From assembly GCF_000411255.1 (NCBI RefSeq), contig NZ_KE150413.1, forward strand, positions 1,836,580-1,900,579: a stretch of 64,000 nt of DNA. Direction: 5' to 3'. Shown piece by piece: positions 54,545-63,075 of this stretch. The position numbers were made by a program, and so were the translations under genes. The stretch comes from Paenibacillus sp. HGH0039. Lineage in GTDB: Bacteria > Bacillota > Bacilli > Paenibacillales > NBRC-103111. The first letter of the stretch is position 1. Every line of letters begins with the position of its first letter. The notes beneath the pieces were generated by a model. That model saw nothing but the letters and a program-made list of their open reading frames with translations, ran no database searches and was not told the origin of the DNA.

Positions 54545-55273
54545 ATGAACAAAAGACAAACGTTTTTGAAGTTAAAGGGAATCGCTCTGACCGCTGTATG
54601 CCTGCTGAATGTTCTGCTGCCGGGAAATGCCGCGGCGGAAGGCGCACCGGTTCCGGGAGGCGGGACGGAACCCTCTATTCCTATCGTTGCGGACCAGGGG
54701 CCTTATTCGATCGAGGTGTACCCTCTCCGTCACAAGCTTGTCGTATTCAAAGACAAGAAACATTTCAAGACATACCCGGTTGCGGTCGGAAACTTGTCAA
54801 CGCCTACGCCGGTCGGCGAATATCAGGTGATTTATAAAGGAAAAGACTGGGGGCCTTCTTTCGGACCGCGCTGGCTGGGCCTGAATGTTCCGTGGGGAGC
54901 GTACGGCATCCATGGAACGAACAAGCCGTATTCCATCGGCAGGCATTTAAGCCACGGCTGCATCCGGATGAGAAACCGAGACGTGGAGGAGCTCTACGAC
55001 CTGATTCCGGTGGGGACGAAGGTGACCATCGCGGGGCACGTTCTGGGCGATCCCGGCCATGAGCCGAGGAAGCTTGCCCAAGGGGCGATAGGAGCGGATG
55101 TCCAGCTCATCCAGAATCGGCTGACAAGCGCCGGCTATTACAGCGGAGTCTGCAACGGGAAGTTTCTTGCCTCGACGGCCGAAGCGGTGCGGAGGTTCCA
55201 GCGGGACCACGGGCTGAGAGCGGATGGCGTCGTGTCCGTGAGCGTCTATGAGAAGCTCGGCCTGATGGAATAA
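54545..55273 (+). CDS. L,D-transpeptidase with C-terminal peptidoglycan-binding domain
   Basis: 242 residues. Signal peptide to about AAAEG, then a YkuD domain (YSIEVYPLRHKLVVFK; GIHGTN; catalytic C139 in HLSHGCIRM), then a PG_binding_1 domain (GADVQLIQNRLTSAGYYSG). It cross-links or modifies peptidoglycan stems outside the membrane. ATG 54545 (MNKRQTF) is chosen because it gives a clean signal peptide and has GCGGGG upstream; ATG 54521, 8 codons earlier, is also possible. Operon with the preceding gene. Confidence 0.88.
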   Translation: MNKRQTFLKLKGIALTAVCLLNVLLPGNAAAEGAPVPGGGTEPSIPIVADQGPYSIEVYPLRHKLVVFKDKKHFKTYPVAVGNLSTPTPVGEYQVIYKGKDWGPSFGPRWLGLNVPWGAYGIHGTNKPYSIGRHLSHGCIRMRNRDVEELYDLIPVGTKVTIAGHVLGDPGHEPRKLAQGAIGADVQLIQNRLTSAGYYSGVCNGKFLASTAEAVRRFQRDHGLRADGVVSVSVYEKLGLME

Positions 55274-55316
55274 AAAAGAAACCTCCAACCCGTCAGGATT
55301 GGAGGTTTCTTTTTTA
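55271..55316. terminator. Bidirectional terminator
   Basis: TAAAAAAGAAACCTCCAA (55271-55288) pairs perfectly with the segment at 55299-55316. A and T runs at both ends serve the two convergent genes. Confidence 0.9.
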
Positions 55317-55341
55317 AGCGGGCGAGTGTCCCGGATAGGGA

Positions 55342-57237
55342 TTACCCGGCTTCCTGGCCGTCTCCTTCGTCCATAAAATGGCGGAGCTCCCGCAGCCGGA
55401 TCGTAAACCGGAATTCCGTCCCCACACTCCGGCCCGGAACAGCCCAAATCCGGCCCTGCATGAGCGTAACGAGCTTGCGGCAGATGGCGAGCCCCAGGCC
55501 CGTCCCCTCATATTTACGGTTCGATGCCCCGTCCAGTTGGGTGAAAGGCTGAAACAGCCGGTCCAGCTTGCTGCAGTCGATACCGATACCGGTATCGCTG
55601 ACGGCGAATTCGAGGAGGCATCCTTCATCGCCGCGTTCCGAGAGCCGGACTTCGAGAGAGATAAGGCCCTGATCCGTAAATTTAACGGCGTTGCCGATCA
55701 AGTTTACGAGAATCTGGCGAACACGGCCGTAATCGCCGACGAGAGTTTCCGGCACGCCGGGGTCTATGGACGTGTCCATGGCGAGCTCCTTGTTGCGGAT
55801 AATAATCGCAAAGAAATCGAGGCATTCTTGGATAAGCTCGCGAAGCTGAAACGGCTCCTGATGAAGCGAAATGCGTCCGGCTTCCATTTTGGACAGCTCC
55901 AGAATGTCGTTGATGACCCTCAGGAGCGCTTGCGAGCTTTTGGCCTGAAGCGCCAGCAGCTCCTGATCGTCAGCGGACTCCGCGGACTCCGCCAGCAGCT
56001 GGTTAATCCCGATAATGCCGGTCAGCGGCGTCCGGATCTCGTGGCTCATCGTGTCGAGGAACTCGCTTTTCGTTTTGACAGCGCTTTCAGCCAAATCTTT
56101 AGCTTTCCGAAGTTCTTGCTCGACCACGATCCTGTCGGTTATATCTTTGGATACGAAATAAACGAGCAACTGCCGGTTGTGTTCGAGCGGAAAAACCGAG
56201 GTGCGGTGATATTTTCGCGCTCCCTGCTTCGTGCGGATGGACAATTCGATTTTCGAAGGCTTTCCTTGAGCCGCCTCCGCGAGGGCGGTCATGACTTTCA
56301 GTTTCTCGTCCCGGGAGTAAAGAAGATCGTGCAGGGAGAGAACCATAAGCTCCGCTTGCGTGTAGCCCGTGTTGGCCAACACGGACGGATTCGCGCTGAC
56401 GATCATCTTTTTGACGGGATCCATGCAGACGACAAGATCGGGACTATGCTCGAACAGAGCGGTATATCTCTGCTCGTTGAACCGTGAGGCGGTAAGCACG
56501 TTCTGCCGGTCGCGGTACAGGATGAGCACAACCCAGAAAAGCACGCAGAAGACCGTACAACCGACAAGAACGGTCAGCAGCGTATTGCCTATAATCGAGC
56601 TGCTTGTAAGAGAAAGCTCGTGGTCGGACGGCGTAAAAGAAGCCCCTGCCATCGCGGTGTAATGCATGCCGGCAATGAGGCCCCCAACCAGCAGGCCGCC
56701 CCCGGTTTTCCAGGGCGAAAGCAGGTTGTAAGCAGGCAGCTCGCGTGCATAGATCGCCAGAGCGAGCATAAGATACGAGGCGAGCAGGGCCAGCGCGATC
56801 GAAACGATCAGACTGCCCGGCGTCTGGTGATACACGGCCGGTATTTTCATGGCGAGAATGCCGGAGAAGTGCATGGAAACGAAGGCGAGCCCGGCCAGCA
56901 GGCCGACGGCTGTGAAAAATCGCTTTCCGAGTTTCCGGTCCGGAGCCAGGATTAGCAGCGACAGGAAAACCGCAAGAATGGGCAGCATTAAAGAGACGGT
57001 GAGCAAAGGCAGATGATAATGGACTTCGAAAGGGAGCTTCAAGGCCAGCATGCCCAAGAAGTGCATGGACCAGACGCCCAGGCCCGTTACGACAGCGGTC
57101 AGCAGCATTTTACGGAACGAGCGGTCGCCGCGCAGCAGGCGGTCCGCCATATCCAGCGCGGTACAGGAGGTCGTCATGGACATCAGGATCGAGAGAATGA
57201 CCAGCAGCGCATCATAATTCCCAGCTTCATGTTGCAT
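55342..57237 (-). CDS. MHYT-domain sensor histidine kinase
   Basis: 631 residues. Seven membrane helices with the three MHYT-type motifs WSMHFLGM, VSMHFSGI and GMHYTAM (proposed to bind a metal and sense O2, CO or NO), then a PAS domain (about 275-385), HisKA DTMSHEIRTPLTGI and HATPase (DTGIGID, GTGLGLAICR). No receiver domain, and no regulator gene is adjacent on its strand, so it is an orphan kinase. The second ATG, at 57237, has AGGAG 8 bases upstream; ATG 57243 is too close to it. Confidence 0.88.
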   Translation of the reverse strand: MQHEAGNYDALLVILSILMSMTTSCTALDMADRLLRGDRSFRKMLLTAVVTGLGVWSMHFLGMLALKLPFEVHYHLPLLTVSLMLPILAVFLSLLILAPDRKLGKRFFTAVGLLAGLAFVSMHFSGILAMKIPAVYHQTPGSLIVSIALALLASYLMLALAIYARELPAYNLLSPWKTGGGLLVGGLIAGMHYTAMAGASFTPSDHELSLTSSSIIGNTLLTVLVGCTVFCVLFWVVLILYRDRQNVLTASRFNEQRYTALFEHSPDLVVCMDPVKKMIVSANPSVLANTGYTQAELMVLSLHDLLYSRDEKLKVMTALAEAAQGKPSKIELSIRTKQGARKYHRTSVFPLEHNRQLLVYFVSKDITDRIVVEQELRKAKDLAESAVKTKSEFLDTMSHEIRTPLTGIIGINQLLAESAESADDQELLALQAKSSQALLRVINDILELSKMEAGRISLHQEPFQLRELIQECLDFFAIIIRNKELAMDTSIDPGVPETLVGDYGRVRQILVNLIGNAVKFTDQGLISLEVRLSERGDEGCLLEFAVSDTGIGIDCSKLDRLFQPFTQLDGASNRKYEGTGLGLAICRKLVTLMQGRIWAVPGRSVGTEFRFTIRLRELRHFMDEGDGQEAG

Positions 57238-57385
57238 TCGCATGTCTCCTATAACTAGTATTCCTGTACCTCCCATAGTAAAGGATGCAAGGGTGGGAAG
57301 TCTACCTGAAATCGCTTATTTTTCGACTAATCCTTACATAAAAAAGCATAAAATTAGAAATTTTTCGAGAAAATAAACCGTTTTC

Positions 57386-57422
57386 ATCAAAAGAAACTTG
57401 ATTACATCAAGAAGTACTTGAT
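57386..57422. promoter_or_regulatory. Array of ATCAA/CTTGAT half-sites
   Basis: ATCAAA (57386), CTTGAT (57397), ATCAAG (57406) and CTTGAT (57417) alternate in orientation with centres 9-11 bp apart, ending 23 bp before the -35 box of the kinase operon. Confidence 0.55.
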
Positions 57423-57444
57423 CTCTTGGAACAGAAATTTTATT

Positions 57445-57473
57445 TTGATCCCCGCAAAATTCCTTGGTAGACT
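57445..57473 (+). promoter_or_regulatory. SigA-type promoter of the kinase-regulator operon
   Basis: TTGATC (57445-57450), 17-bp spacer, TAGACT (57468-57473), 45 bp before the start codon. Confidence 0.6.
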
Positions 57474-57518
57474 GTAGGAAATCTTCACGATTTAAATCAT
57501 CTGGAGGCAAAAACAATC

Positions 57519-59030
57519 ATGTCCATCCGTGCCCGCCTGCTTGCTTCTTTCACTTTGCTGCTCGTCGCCACGGTGCTGCTTTTCACGGCGGCCGCTTTTA
57601 TCGTGACGACAGCCGTAACGGGGGATGTGAGGGGCATATCTTCTTTTTACAACGTCCATCTCCGGTTGAAGCCGCTTACGCCCGAACAGGAGACGCTTTT
57701 TCTCGATCTTAAGCATCTTGCCAAAACGAAGCCGGAGGAACTGCTTGTACCGGACATCTACAAAGAATACGATTTTCAGCTGAAGGTCGCCAAGGCTTCC
57801 CTTCTGATTCGCAAAGGGTCCGGCAGCGCGTTTATTTCACCGGCTCTGGCGGAAATACAACCCGAAGCCGTCCTGCCTCCGTACGAAGCGGAAAACGTGC
57901 ACATGAGAAGCACTTTGCAGACGGGGAAAAACTTTTTCGGCTACGCCAAATACGACTTCCGGTTTGCGGATGGCGAACAGGGAAGGCTGTTCGTGTTCCG
58001 GGAGGTCAGCCCGTTCGCCGTTCTGATGAGCAAGCTGCTGCCTTTGTTCGTGTCGGTTTTGTTTCTGCTGCTCGTCGGCTCGAACATCTACATCTATCTG
58101 TTCCTCACCAGGCGGATGATCCGGCCGCTCAACCTGCTGCGCGCTTCGGCAGCGCGTATCCAGCGGGGAGACTTGCGGTTCCGGATTCAACCGGGCGACG
58201 ACGAGATTGGGCAGGTTTCGGCGGCTTTCGAGGAAATGAGGGGGAAGCTTCAGGAATCCGAGGAGCTGCAGAAGCAGTACGAAAGCAACCGCAAGGAGCT
58301 GATCGCCAACATCTCGCACGACTTGAAAACGCCCTTGTCCGCCATACGCGGCTATGTGGAAGGAATCCGGGACGGGGTGGCGGATACGCCCGACAAACTG
58401 GAAAGCTATGTGGATATCATTTACAGCAAAGCGGAGGAGATGGATCATCTCATTGAGGAGCTGTTTCTTTATTCCCGGCTGGATCTCAATAAAGTTCCGT
58501 TTGCCCTGCAGGAAGTGGATCTGACGCGTTTTGTCGCGGACGTGGTGTATGAACTGCGTTTCGAGCTGGAAAAAGAGGGCGTCGGACTGGAAACGGGCGG
58601 ACACTCTCCGGGTCCTTTGCACGTCCGGATAGACCCCATGCACATGAAGAGGGTCGTGAACAACGTAGTCGGAAACAGCCTGAAGTTCATGGAGCGGCCG
58701 CAAAAAACGATCGCTTTCGTTCTCCGGCGGGACGGGGCAGCGGCCGTGCTTGAAATAACCGACACCGGTCCCGGGATCGATCCCGCGGCGCTGCCTCATG
58801 TATTTGACCGGTTTTACCGGGCCGAGACGTCCCGCAACCGGGAGTCGGGCGGCCAGGGACTGGGACTCGCCATCGCCAAACAGATTGTCGACAACCACGG
58901 GGGAAGCATCTGCGCGGAGAATGCCTCGGAGGGCGCGTCTACGCGACATCCGCAGACAGGCACACGCATTGTAATCCGGCTCCCGCTGCTGAAAGGAAAT
59001 CACACCGATGAAAAAAATTCTGATCATTGA
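57519..59030 (+). CDS. Two-component sensor histidine kinase
   Basis: 503 residues. Membrane helix at about 8-32, extracellular sensor to about 170, second helix about 172-198, HAMP, HisKA with H267 in ANISHDLKTPLSAI, HATPase with VVNNVVGNSLKF, DTGPGIDP and GQGLGLAIAKQ. Signal unknown. CTGGAGG precedes ATG 57519. It overlaps its response regulator by 23 bp, and the promoter and a repeat array lie upstream. Confidence 0.92.
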   Translation: MSIRARLLASFTLLLVATVLLFTAAAFIVTTAVTGDVRGISSFYNVHLRLKPLTPEQETLFLDLKHLAKTKPEELLVPDIYKEYDFQLKVAKASLLIRKGSGSAFISPALAEIQPEAVLPPYEAENVHMRSTLQTGKNFFGYAKYDFRFADGEQGRLFVFREVSPFAVLMSKLLPLFVSVLFLLLVGSNIYIYLFLTRRMIRPLNLLRASAARIQRGDLRFRIQPGDDEIGQVSAAFEEMRGKLQESEELQKQYESNRKELIANISHDLKTPLSAIRGYVEGIRDGVADTPDKLESYVDIIYSKAEEMDHLIEELFLYSRLDLNKVPFALQEVDLTRFVADVVYELRFELEKEGVGLETGGHSPGPLHVRIDPMHMKRVVNNVVGNSLKFMERPQKTIAFVLRRDGAAAVLEITDTGPGIDPAALPHVFDRFYRAETSRNRESGGQGLGLAIAKQIVDNHGGSICAENASEGASTRHPQTGTRIVIRLPLLKGNHTDEKNSDH

Positions 59031-59697
59031 AGACGAGGCGACGATCGCCCAATTGCACCGGGATTATTTGAATTTGCACGGATTTCAGGTCGAGATTTCA
59101 ACCCGGGGGGACGACGGGCTGCACAAGGCGCTTACGGAAGGTTTCGATCTGATCGTCCTGGATCTGATGCTTCCCGGAAAAGACGGCTTCGAAGTATGCC
59201 GTCAAATCCGTACGGCCATGGAAGTTCCTATTCTCATCGTATCCGCCCGGAAAGACGAGTTCGATAAAATACGCGGACTGGGCATGGGCGCCGACGATTA
59301 CATGACGAAGCCGTTCAGTCCGGGCGAGCTGGTTGCGCGCGTGAAGGCGCACTTGACGCGTTATGAACGACTGGTGGGGCTGAAGGAGACGGCGCCGGGA
59401 GAAATCCGCATCCGTGAACTGGCCATTGAGCCGGAATCGCGCCGGGTTTATATCCGGGGGAAAGAAGTGCCGCTTCCCGCCAGGGAGTTCGATCTCCTGC
59501 TATTTCTCGCCCGGCACCCCAACCGGGTTTTCCGCAAGGAGGAAATTTTCGAAAAAATATGGGGCATGGATTCGATGGGGGACATCGCGACGGTAACCGT
59601 ACATGTGAGGCGTATCCGCGAGAAAATCGAGGCCGATCCTTCCGCGCCGGAATATATCGAGACGATTTGGGGAGTCGGCTACCGGTTTTCGGGCTGA
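59008..59697 (+). CDS. OmpR/PhoB-type response regulator
   Basis: 229 residues. Receiver with acidic pocket IIEDEA, phospho-acceptor D52 in VLDLMLPGKDG, and MTKPFSPGELVARV; winged-helix domain with LPAREFDLLLFLARHPNRV and TVHVRRIREKIE. The target is probably the next gene, whose promoter carries 11-bp-spaced repeats typical for this regulator class. AAAGGAAAT lies before ATG 59008 within the kinase gene. Confidence 0.93.
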   Translation: MKKILIIEDEATIAQLHRDYLNLHGFQVEISTRGDDGLHKALTEGFDLIVLDLMLPGKDGFEVCRQIRTAMEVPILIVSARKDEFDKIRGLGMGADDYMTKPFSPGELVARVKAHLTRYERLVGLKETAPGEIRIRELAIEPESRRVYIRGKEVPLPAREFDLLLFLARHPNRVFRKEEIFEKIWGMDSMGDIATVTVHVRRIREKIEADPSAPEYIETIWGVGYRFSG

Positions 59698-59719
59698 CGG
59701 GAAGAGCTGTTTAGAAAAA

Positions 59720-59763
59720 GTTTCGAATTTGTTTCCGGGCCGTTTAGTTTCGTTCTGTAGGAT
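59720..59763 (+). promoter_or_regulatory. 11-bp direct repeats with -10 box: regulator-dependent promoter
   Basis: GTTTCGAATTT (59720), GTTTCCGGGCC (59731) and GTTTAGTTTCG (59742) share GTTT at exactly 11-bp steps. The -10 box TAGGAT is at 59758-59763; the -35 position (59735-59740) has no consensus and is covered by the repeats. This is the layout of OmpR/PhoB-type activation sites. Confidence 0.6.
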
Positions 59764-59804
59764 GAAATCAAGAACTTATCACTCACCCTATAGGAGGACC
59801 TTTT

Positions 59805-61118
59805 ATGAAAAAAACTTTACTTCAACTGCTGACGGTTTCGGCTGTAGCCGCTTCGGTCCTGCTTCCCTTGAATGCCGCTCCCGCTGCCGCTCAATCCGCC
59901 AAGTCTCCGGCCGATTCGCGGATCACGAACCTTGCGCCGGCGCCGGGGATGAACGGTAACGATTTCGCTGCGGGGCACGTTTCGGACCGCGGAAGACTGA
60001 TGCTGACCCAGCAGGAGCTCGTCAGCCGGATCGCCCAGCTCACGGAGAAGAAACCGCTGGTCATTCAGCAGTGGCTGAAAAACTACGAGCCCGATGCGCG
60101 TGTCCGCAACGGGGAGGCGGCGCGTCTCGGATTTAAGGCGATCGCCCATATTCCTTCGGAGCACGCGGCCGTGACGGACATCAAGGTGCTGTCTGCCGCA
60201 ACGCTTGAAATCACGTTTGACTCCCCCTTGACGGCGGCCGACGTGAATTTGGACAAAGCGAAAGCGAATTTTCAATTCGACAACGGGATGACGATCCGCA
60301 ACGTTCCGCAGCTTAAGAACGGAGCCCGCTCCACGTATGTGGTTCCCGTCACCGTTCAGCAGCCGGGCAAAACTTACAGTCTGACGTACAAAGGCAAAGC
60401 CGCAGGCAAGTTTACGGGCTCCGCCCATACGGTAAAACTGGCGGCAGCTCGGCAGGTGACGGCAGATACGTTCGAGCTGGAATCGCTGCGCAAGGACGGA
60501 ATCGTCGATTACGGCTATGTGGTCGAGTCGTACTTCGGTACGCGCGGCGGACTGGAAATGTACCTGAACGACCGCAACGCAAGCGGCGGAAAGTCGTACG
60601 ACATCATTTCCTCTCTCCGCGATATGTCCGTTACCCTCACGCCGGAGGGCGGACAGCCGATCCGCGCCGCATATGTTCCGTATACGCAGGCCACGGATGA
60701 CAGACAGGCGCCCAAATTCCGCCTTCCGGCCGGACAGACGCTGACTCCCGGCGTAAAATACACCGTTACGGCCGACTGGGCGACCGTGACGGAAGCGTCT
60801 TTCACCGCCCGTGCCGCGGCGCCGCTTGTAATCGCGTCCGCCAAAGCCGTCAGCCCGTCCTCTGTCGACATTACGCTTGCGGCCGACCCGCGTGACGAAC
60901 TGTTCTCGGGCCGCAGCGTAGAGCTGACGGACGAGGACGGCAAGAAGCTGACGGCCGTCTACAAGGTGACGAGCCGCAAAGGAGCGGTCGGCACGTTCGA
61001 ACTGGCAGCGGGCTCGCAGCTGAGTCCCGGCAAGGCTTACACTGTCACGGCGTCCGGCGCGTGGGCAACCCAGCAGGGCAAGATCAGTTTGAATACCGAT
61101 GCTTTGAAAAGCAGTTAA
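59805..61118 (+). CDS. Secreted protein with Ig-like beta domains
   Basis: 437 residues. Signal peptide MKKTLLQLLTVSAVAASVLL, cleavage near AAQSA. A helical segment (residues 65-105: LTQQELVSRIAQLTEKKPL) is followed by three beta domains of about 90-100 residues with phrases such as VTDIKVLSAATLEITFDSPL and ASAKAVSPSSVDITLA, as in the SbsC/SlpA-type Ig-like repeats of S-layer proteins. No SLH or sortase motif seen. AGGAGG at 59792-59797. Probably the main target of the preceding two-component system. Confidence 0.75.
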   Translation: MKKTLLQLLTVSAVAASVLLPLNAAPAAAQSAKSPADSRITNLAPAPGMNGNDFAAGHVSDRGRLMLTQQELVSRIAQLTEKKPLVIQQWLKNYEPDARVRNGEAARLGFKAIAHIPSEHAAVTDIKVLSAATLEITFDSPLTAADVNLDKAKANFQFDNGMTIRNVPQLKNGARSTYVVPVTVQQPGKTYSLTYKGKAAGKFTGSAHTVKLAAARQVTADTFELESLRKDGIVDYGYVVESYFGTRGGLEMYLNDRNASGGKSYDIISSLRDMSVTLTPEGGQPIRAAYVPYTQATDDRQAPKFRLPAGQTLTPGVKYTVTADWATVTEASFTARAAAPLVIASAKAVSPSSVDITLAADPRDELFSGRSVELTDEDGKKLTAVYKVTSRKGAVGTFELAAGSQLSPGKAYTVTASGAWATQQGKISLNTDALKSS

Positions 61119-61130
61119 ACGCAAGCTTCG

Positions 61131-61154
61131 AAAGACCTCTGCGGAGGTCTTTTG
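61131..61154 (+). terminator. Terminator after the secreted Ig-like protein
   Basis: AAAGACCTC (61131-61139), loop TGCG, GAGGTCTTT (61144-61152). Confidence 0.7.
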
Positions 61155-61182
61155 CCTATAGAGTTTAAGGAGGCGGCTGCTG

Positions 61183-61956
61183 ATGTTCAAACAGGTCAAT
61201 AGCTTCATCCCGGTTCTGATCGTCCCGGTCCTGATCTCCGCGGCGCTGACCGGATGCCGGACGGCCGGCAGCCCGGACCCGGGAACGGCGCAAACGCCGG
61301 TTTATCAAGAATCGCAAGGTCTAGAAACGGAGGGGATTGGAAAAATGAAAATGCCCGGTGAAAAAAACACGCAGCTGCTGGAGGCGGCTGCGAAAGGTGA
61401 TGCGGAGAAGGTCCGGACTCTGATCGGAGAAGGGGCCGGTGTAAATGCGCAGGACAGCAATGGGAATACTCCGGTCATGGCGGCCGCGATCAACCGGCAC
61501 CCGGATGCCGTCCGCGTTCTGCTCGAAGCAGGGGCGGATGTGAATATCCGCAATGACCGCTCGGATAACCTGTTCCTGTATGCCGGCGCCGAAGGGGATA
61601 TGGAGCTGCTGCGGCTGGCCATATCCGCCGGTGCCGATCCCGCCCTCACCAACCGGTACGGGGGGACGGCGCTCATTCCCGCTTCGGAACGGGGGCATGC
61701 GGATATTGTGCGGGAGCTGCTCACCCGGACCCAAGTGGACGTGAATCATGTGAACCGCCTGGGCTGGACGGCGCTTCTGGAAGCCGTCATCCTCGGTGAC
61801 GGAGGAGAAGTTCACCAGTCGATTATCCGTCTGCTGCTGGAGCATGGGGCGGATGTCAACCTGCCGGACGGAGACGGTGTCACGGCATACCGGCATGCCG
61901 TTTCCCGGAATTTCACGGCAATCGCCGCGATGCTGGAAGCGGCCGGAGGCCGGTAA
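61183..61956 (+). CDS. Ankyrin-repeat lipoprotein
   Basis: 257 residues. Lipobox LTGC with C25, then a short linker. From residue 60 there are about six ankyrin repeats (TQLLEAAAKGDAEKVRTLI, NGNTPVMAAAINRHPDAVRV, LGWTALLEAVILGDGG), giving a protein-binding scaffold on the outer face of the membrane. AAGGAGG precedes ATG 61183. Secreted ankyrin lipoproteins of unknown partner occur in this group; function unassigned. Confidence 0.85.
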   Translation: MFKQVNSFIPVLIVPVLISAALTGCRTAGSPDPGTAQTPVYQESQGLETEGIGKMKMPGEKNTQLLEAAAKGDAEKVRTLIGEGAGVNAQDSNGNTPVMAAAINRHPDAVRVLLEAGADVNIRNDRSDNLFLYAGAEGDMELLRLAISAGADPALTNRYGGTALIPASERGHADIVRELLTRTQVDVNHVNRLGWTALLEAVILGDGGEVHQSIIRLLLEHGADVNLPDGDGVTAYRHAVSRNFTAIAAMLEAAGGR

Positions 61957-61974
61957 AAGGCAGGCTGCGCCCAT

Positions 61975-62003
61975 TTGTCATCTTCCTCCGTTGGTGGTAT
62001 CGT
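61975..62003 (+). promoter_or_regulatory. Candidate promoter of cysK
   Basis: TTGTCA (61975-61980), 17-bp spacer, TATCGT (61998-62003), 57 bp before the start codon. Confidence 0.4.
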
Positions 62004-62060
62004 AGAATGATAACCGACTAACATGATAGGGATAAAGCATCTCAAACGGGGGATAGGACC

Positions 62061-62996
62061 ATGGCAAACATTGCAACGAATTTGACGCAGTTGATCGGCA
62101 ACACGCCGCTGCTGGAGTTGGTGAATTACGCCAAAAAACAGCAGGTCGAGGCGCGGCTGCTGGCCAAGCTGGAATATTTTAATCCGGCGGGCAGCGTAAA
62201 GGACCGCATCGGATACGCGATGATCAAAGACGCGGAAGAGAAGGGGCTGCTCCGGCCGGATTCCGTCATTATCGAGCCGACGAGCGGCAATACAGGCGTC
62301 GGCCTTGCTTTCGCGGCCGCGGCCCTTGGCTACAAGCTCATCATCACACTGCCGGAGAGCTTCAGCATCGAGCGCAGGAAACTGCTTGCGGCGCTTGGCG
62401 CGGAGCTTGTTCTGACACCGGCGGAAGAGGGGATGTCAGGCGCGATCCGCAGGGCGGAGGAGCTTGCGGCCGAACTCCCGGGCGCTTTCGTTCCTCAGCA
62501 GTTCGAGAATCCGGCGAATCCGGACGTACACCGCCGGACGACCGCCGAAGAAATCTGGCGGGATACGGACGGGGCCGTCGATATTTTTGTCGCCGGAGTC
62601 GGTACGGGCGGAACGGTTTCCGGGGTCGGGCAGGCGCTGAAAGCTAAAAATCCCGCGGTGAACATCGTCGCCGTGGAGCCGGCGGATTCGCCTGTCCTGT
62701 CCGGGGGGAAAAGAGGCATGCACAAAATCCAGGGAATCGGCGCGGGCTTCGTGCCGGGGAACTTCGATTCCTCCGTGGTAGACGAGATTCTGACCGTGAA
62801 AAACGAGGAAGCACTTACGGCGGCCCGTCTGCTTGCGAGAAACGAAGGTCTTCTCGTCGGAATTTCTTCCGGAGCGGCCGTTCATGCGGCTTCCGTGCTG
62901 GCGGAGCGCCCGGAGAACAAGGGCAAGACGATTGTCGTCCTGCTGCCCGATACCGGGGAACGCTACTTGTCTACCGATTTGTTCCAGGAAGAGTAG
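62061..62996 (+). CDS. cysK: Cysteine synthase A
   Basis: 311 residues, PLP fold type II. PLP lysine K47 in [12 protein letters not shown], substrate loop [11 protein letters not shown], phosphate loop [11 protein letters not shown]-terminal [12 protein letters not shown]. It makes cysteine from O-acetylserine and sulfide. GGGGGAT before ATG 62061. No S-box or T-box leader was seen in the 104 bp upstream. Monocistronic, with a shared terminator downstream. Confidence 0.93.
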   Translation: MANIATNLTQLIGNTPLLELVNYAKKQQVEARLLAKLEYFNPAGSVKDRIGYAMIKDAEEKGLLRPDSVIIEPTSGNTGVGLAFAAAALGYKLIITLPESFSIERRKLLAALGAELVLTPAEEGMSGAIRRAEELAAELPGAFVPQQFENPANPDVHRRTTAEEIWRDTDGAVDIFVAGVGTGGTVSGVGQALKAKNPAVNIVAVEPADSPVLSGGKRGMHKIQGIGAGFVPGNFDSSVVDEILTVKNEEALTAARLLARNEGLLVGISSGAAVHAASVLAERPENKGKTIVVLLPDTGERYLSTDLFQEE

Positions 62997-63035
62997 CGCG
63001 GGGTTCCTCTCTCAAACAAACCGCATAAAACACTT

Positions 63036-63066
63036 TAAGGCAGCCACCGAAATCGTGGCTGCCTTA
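63036..63066. terminator. Bidirectional terminator
   Basis: TAAGGCAGCCAC (63036-63047) pairs with GTGGCTGCCTTA (63055-63066), between convergent genes. Confidence 0.75.
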
Positions 63067-63075
63067 TTTGGCGTC

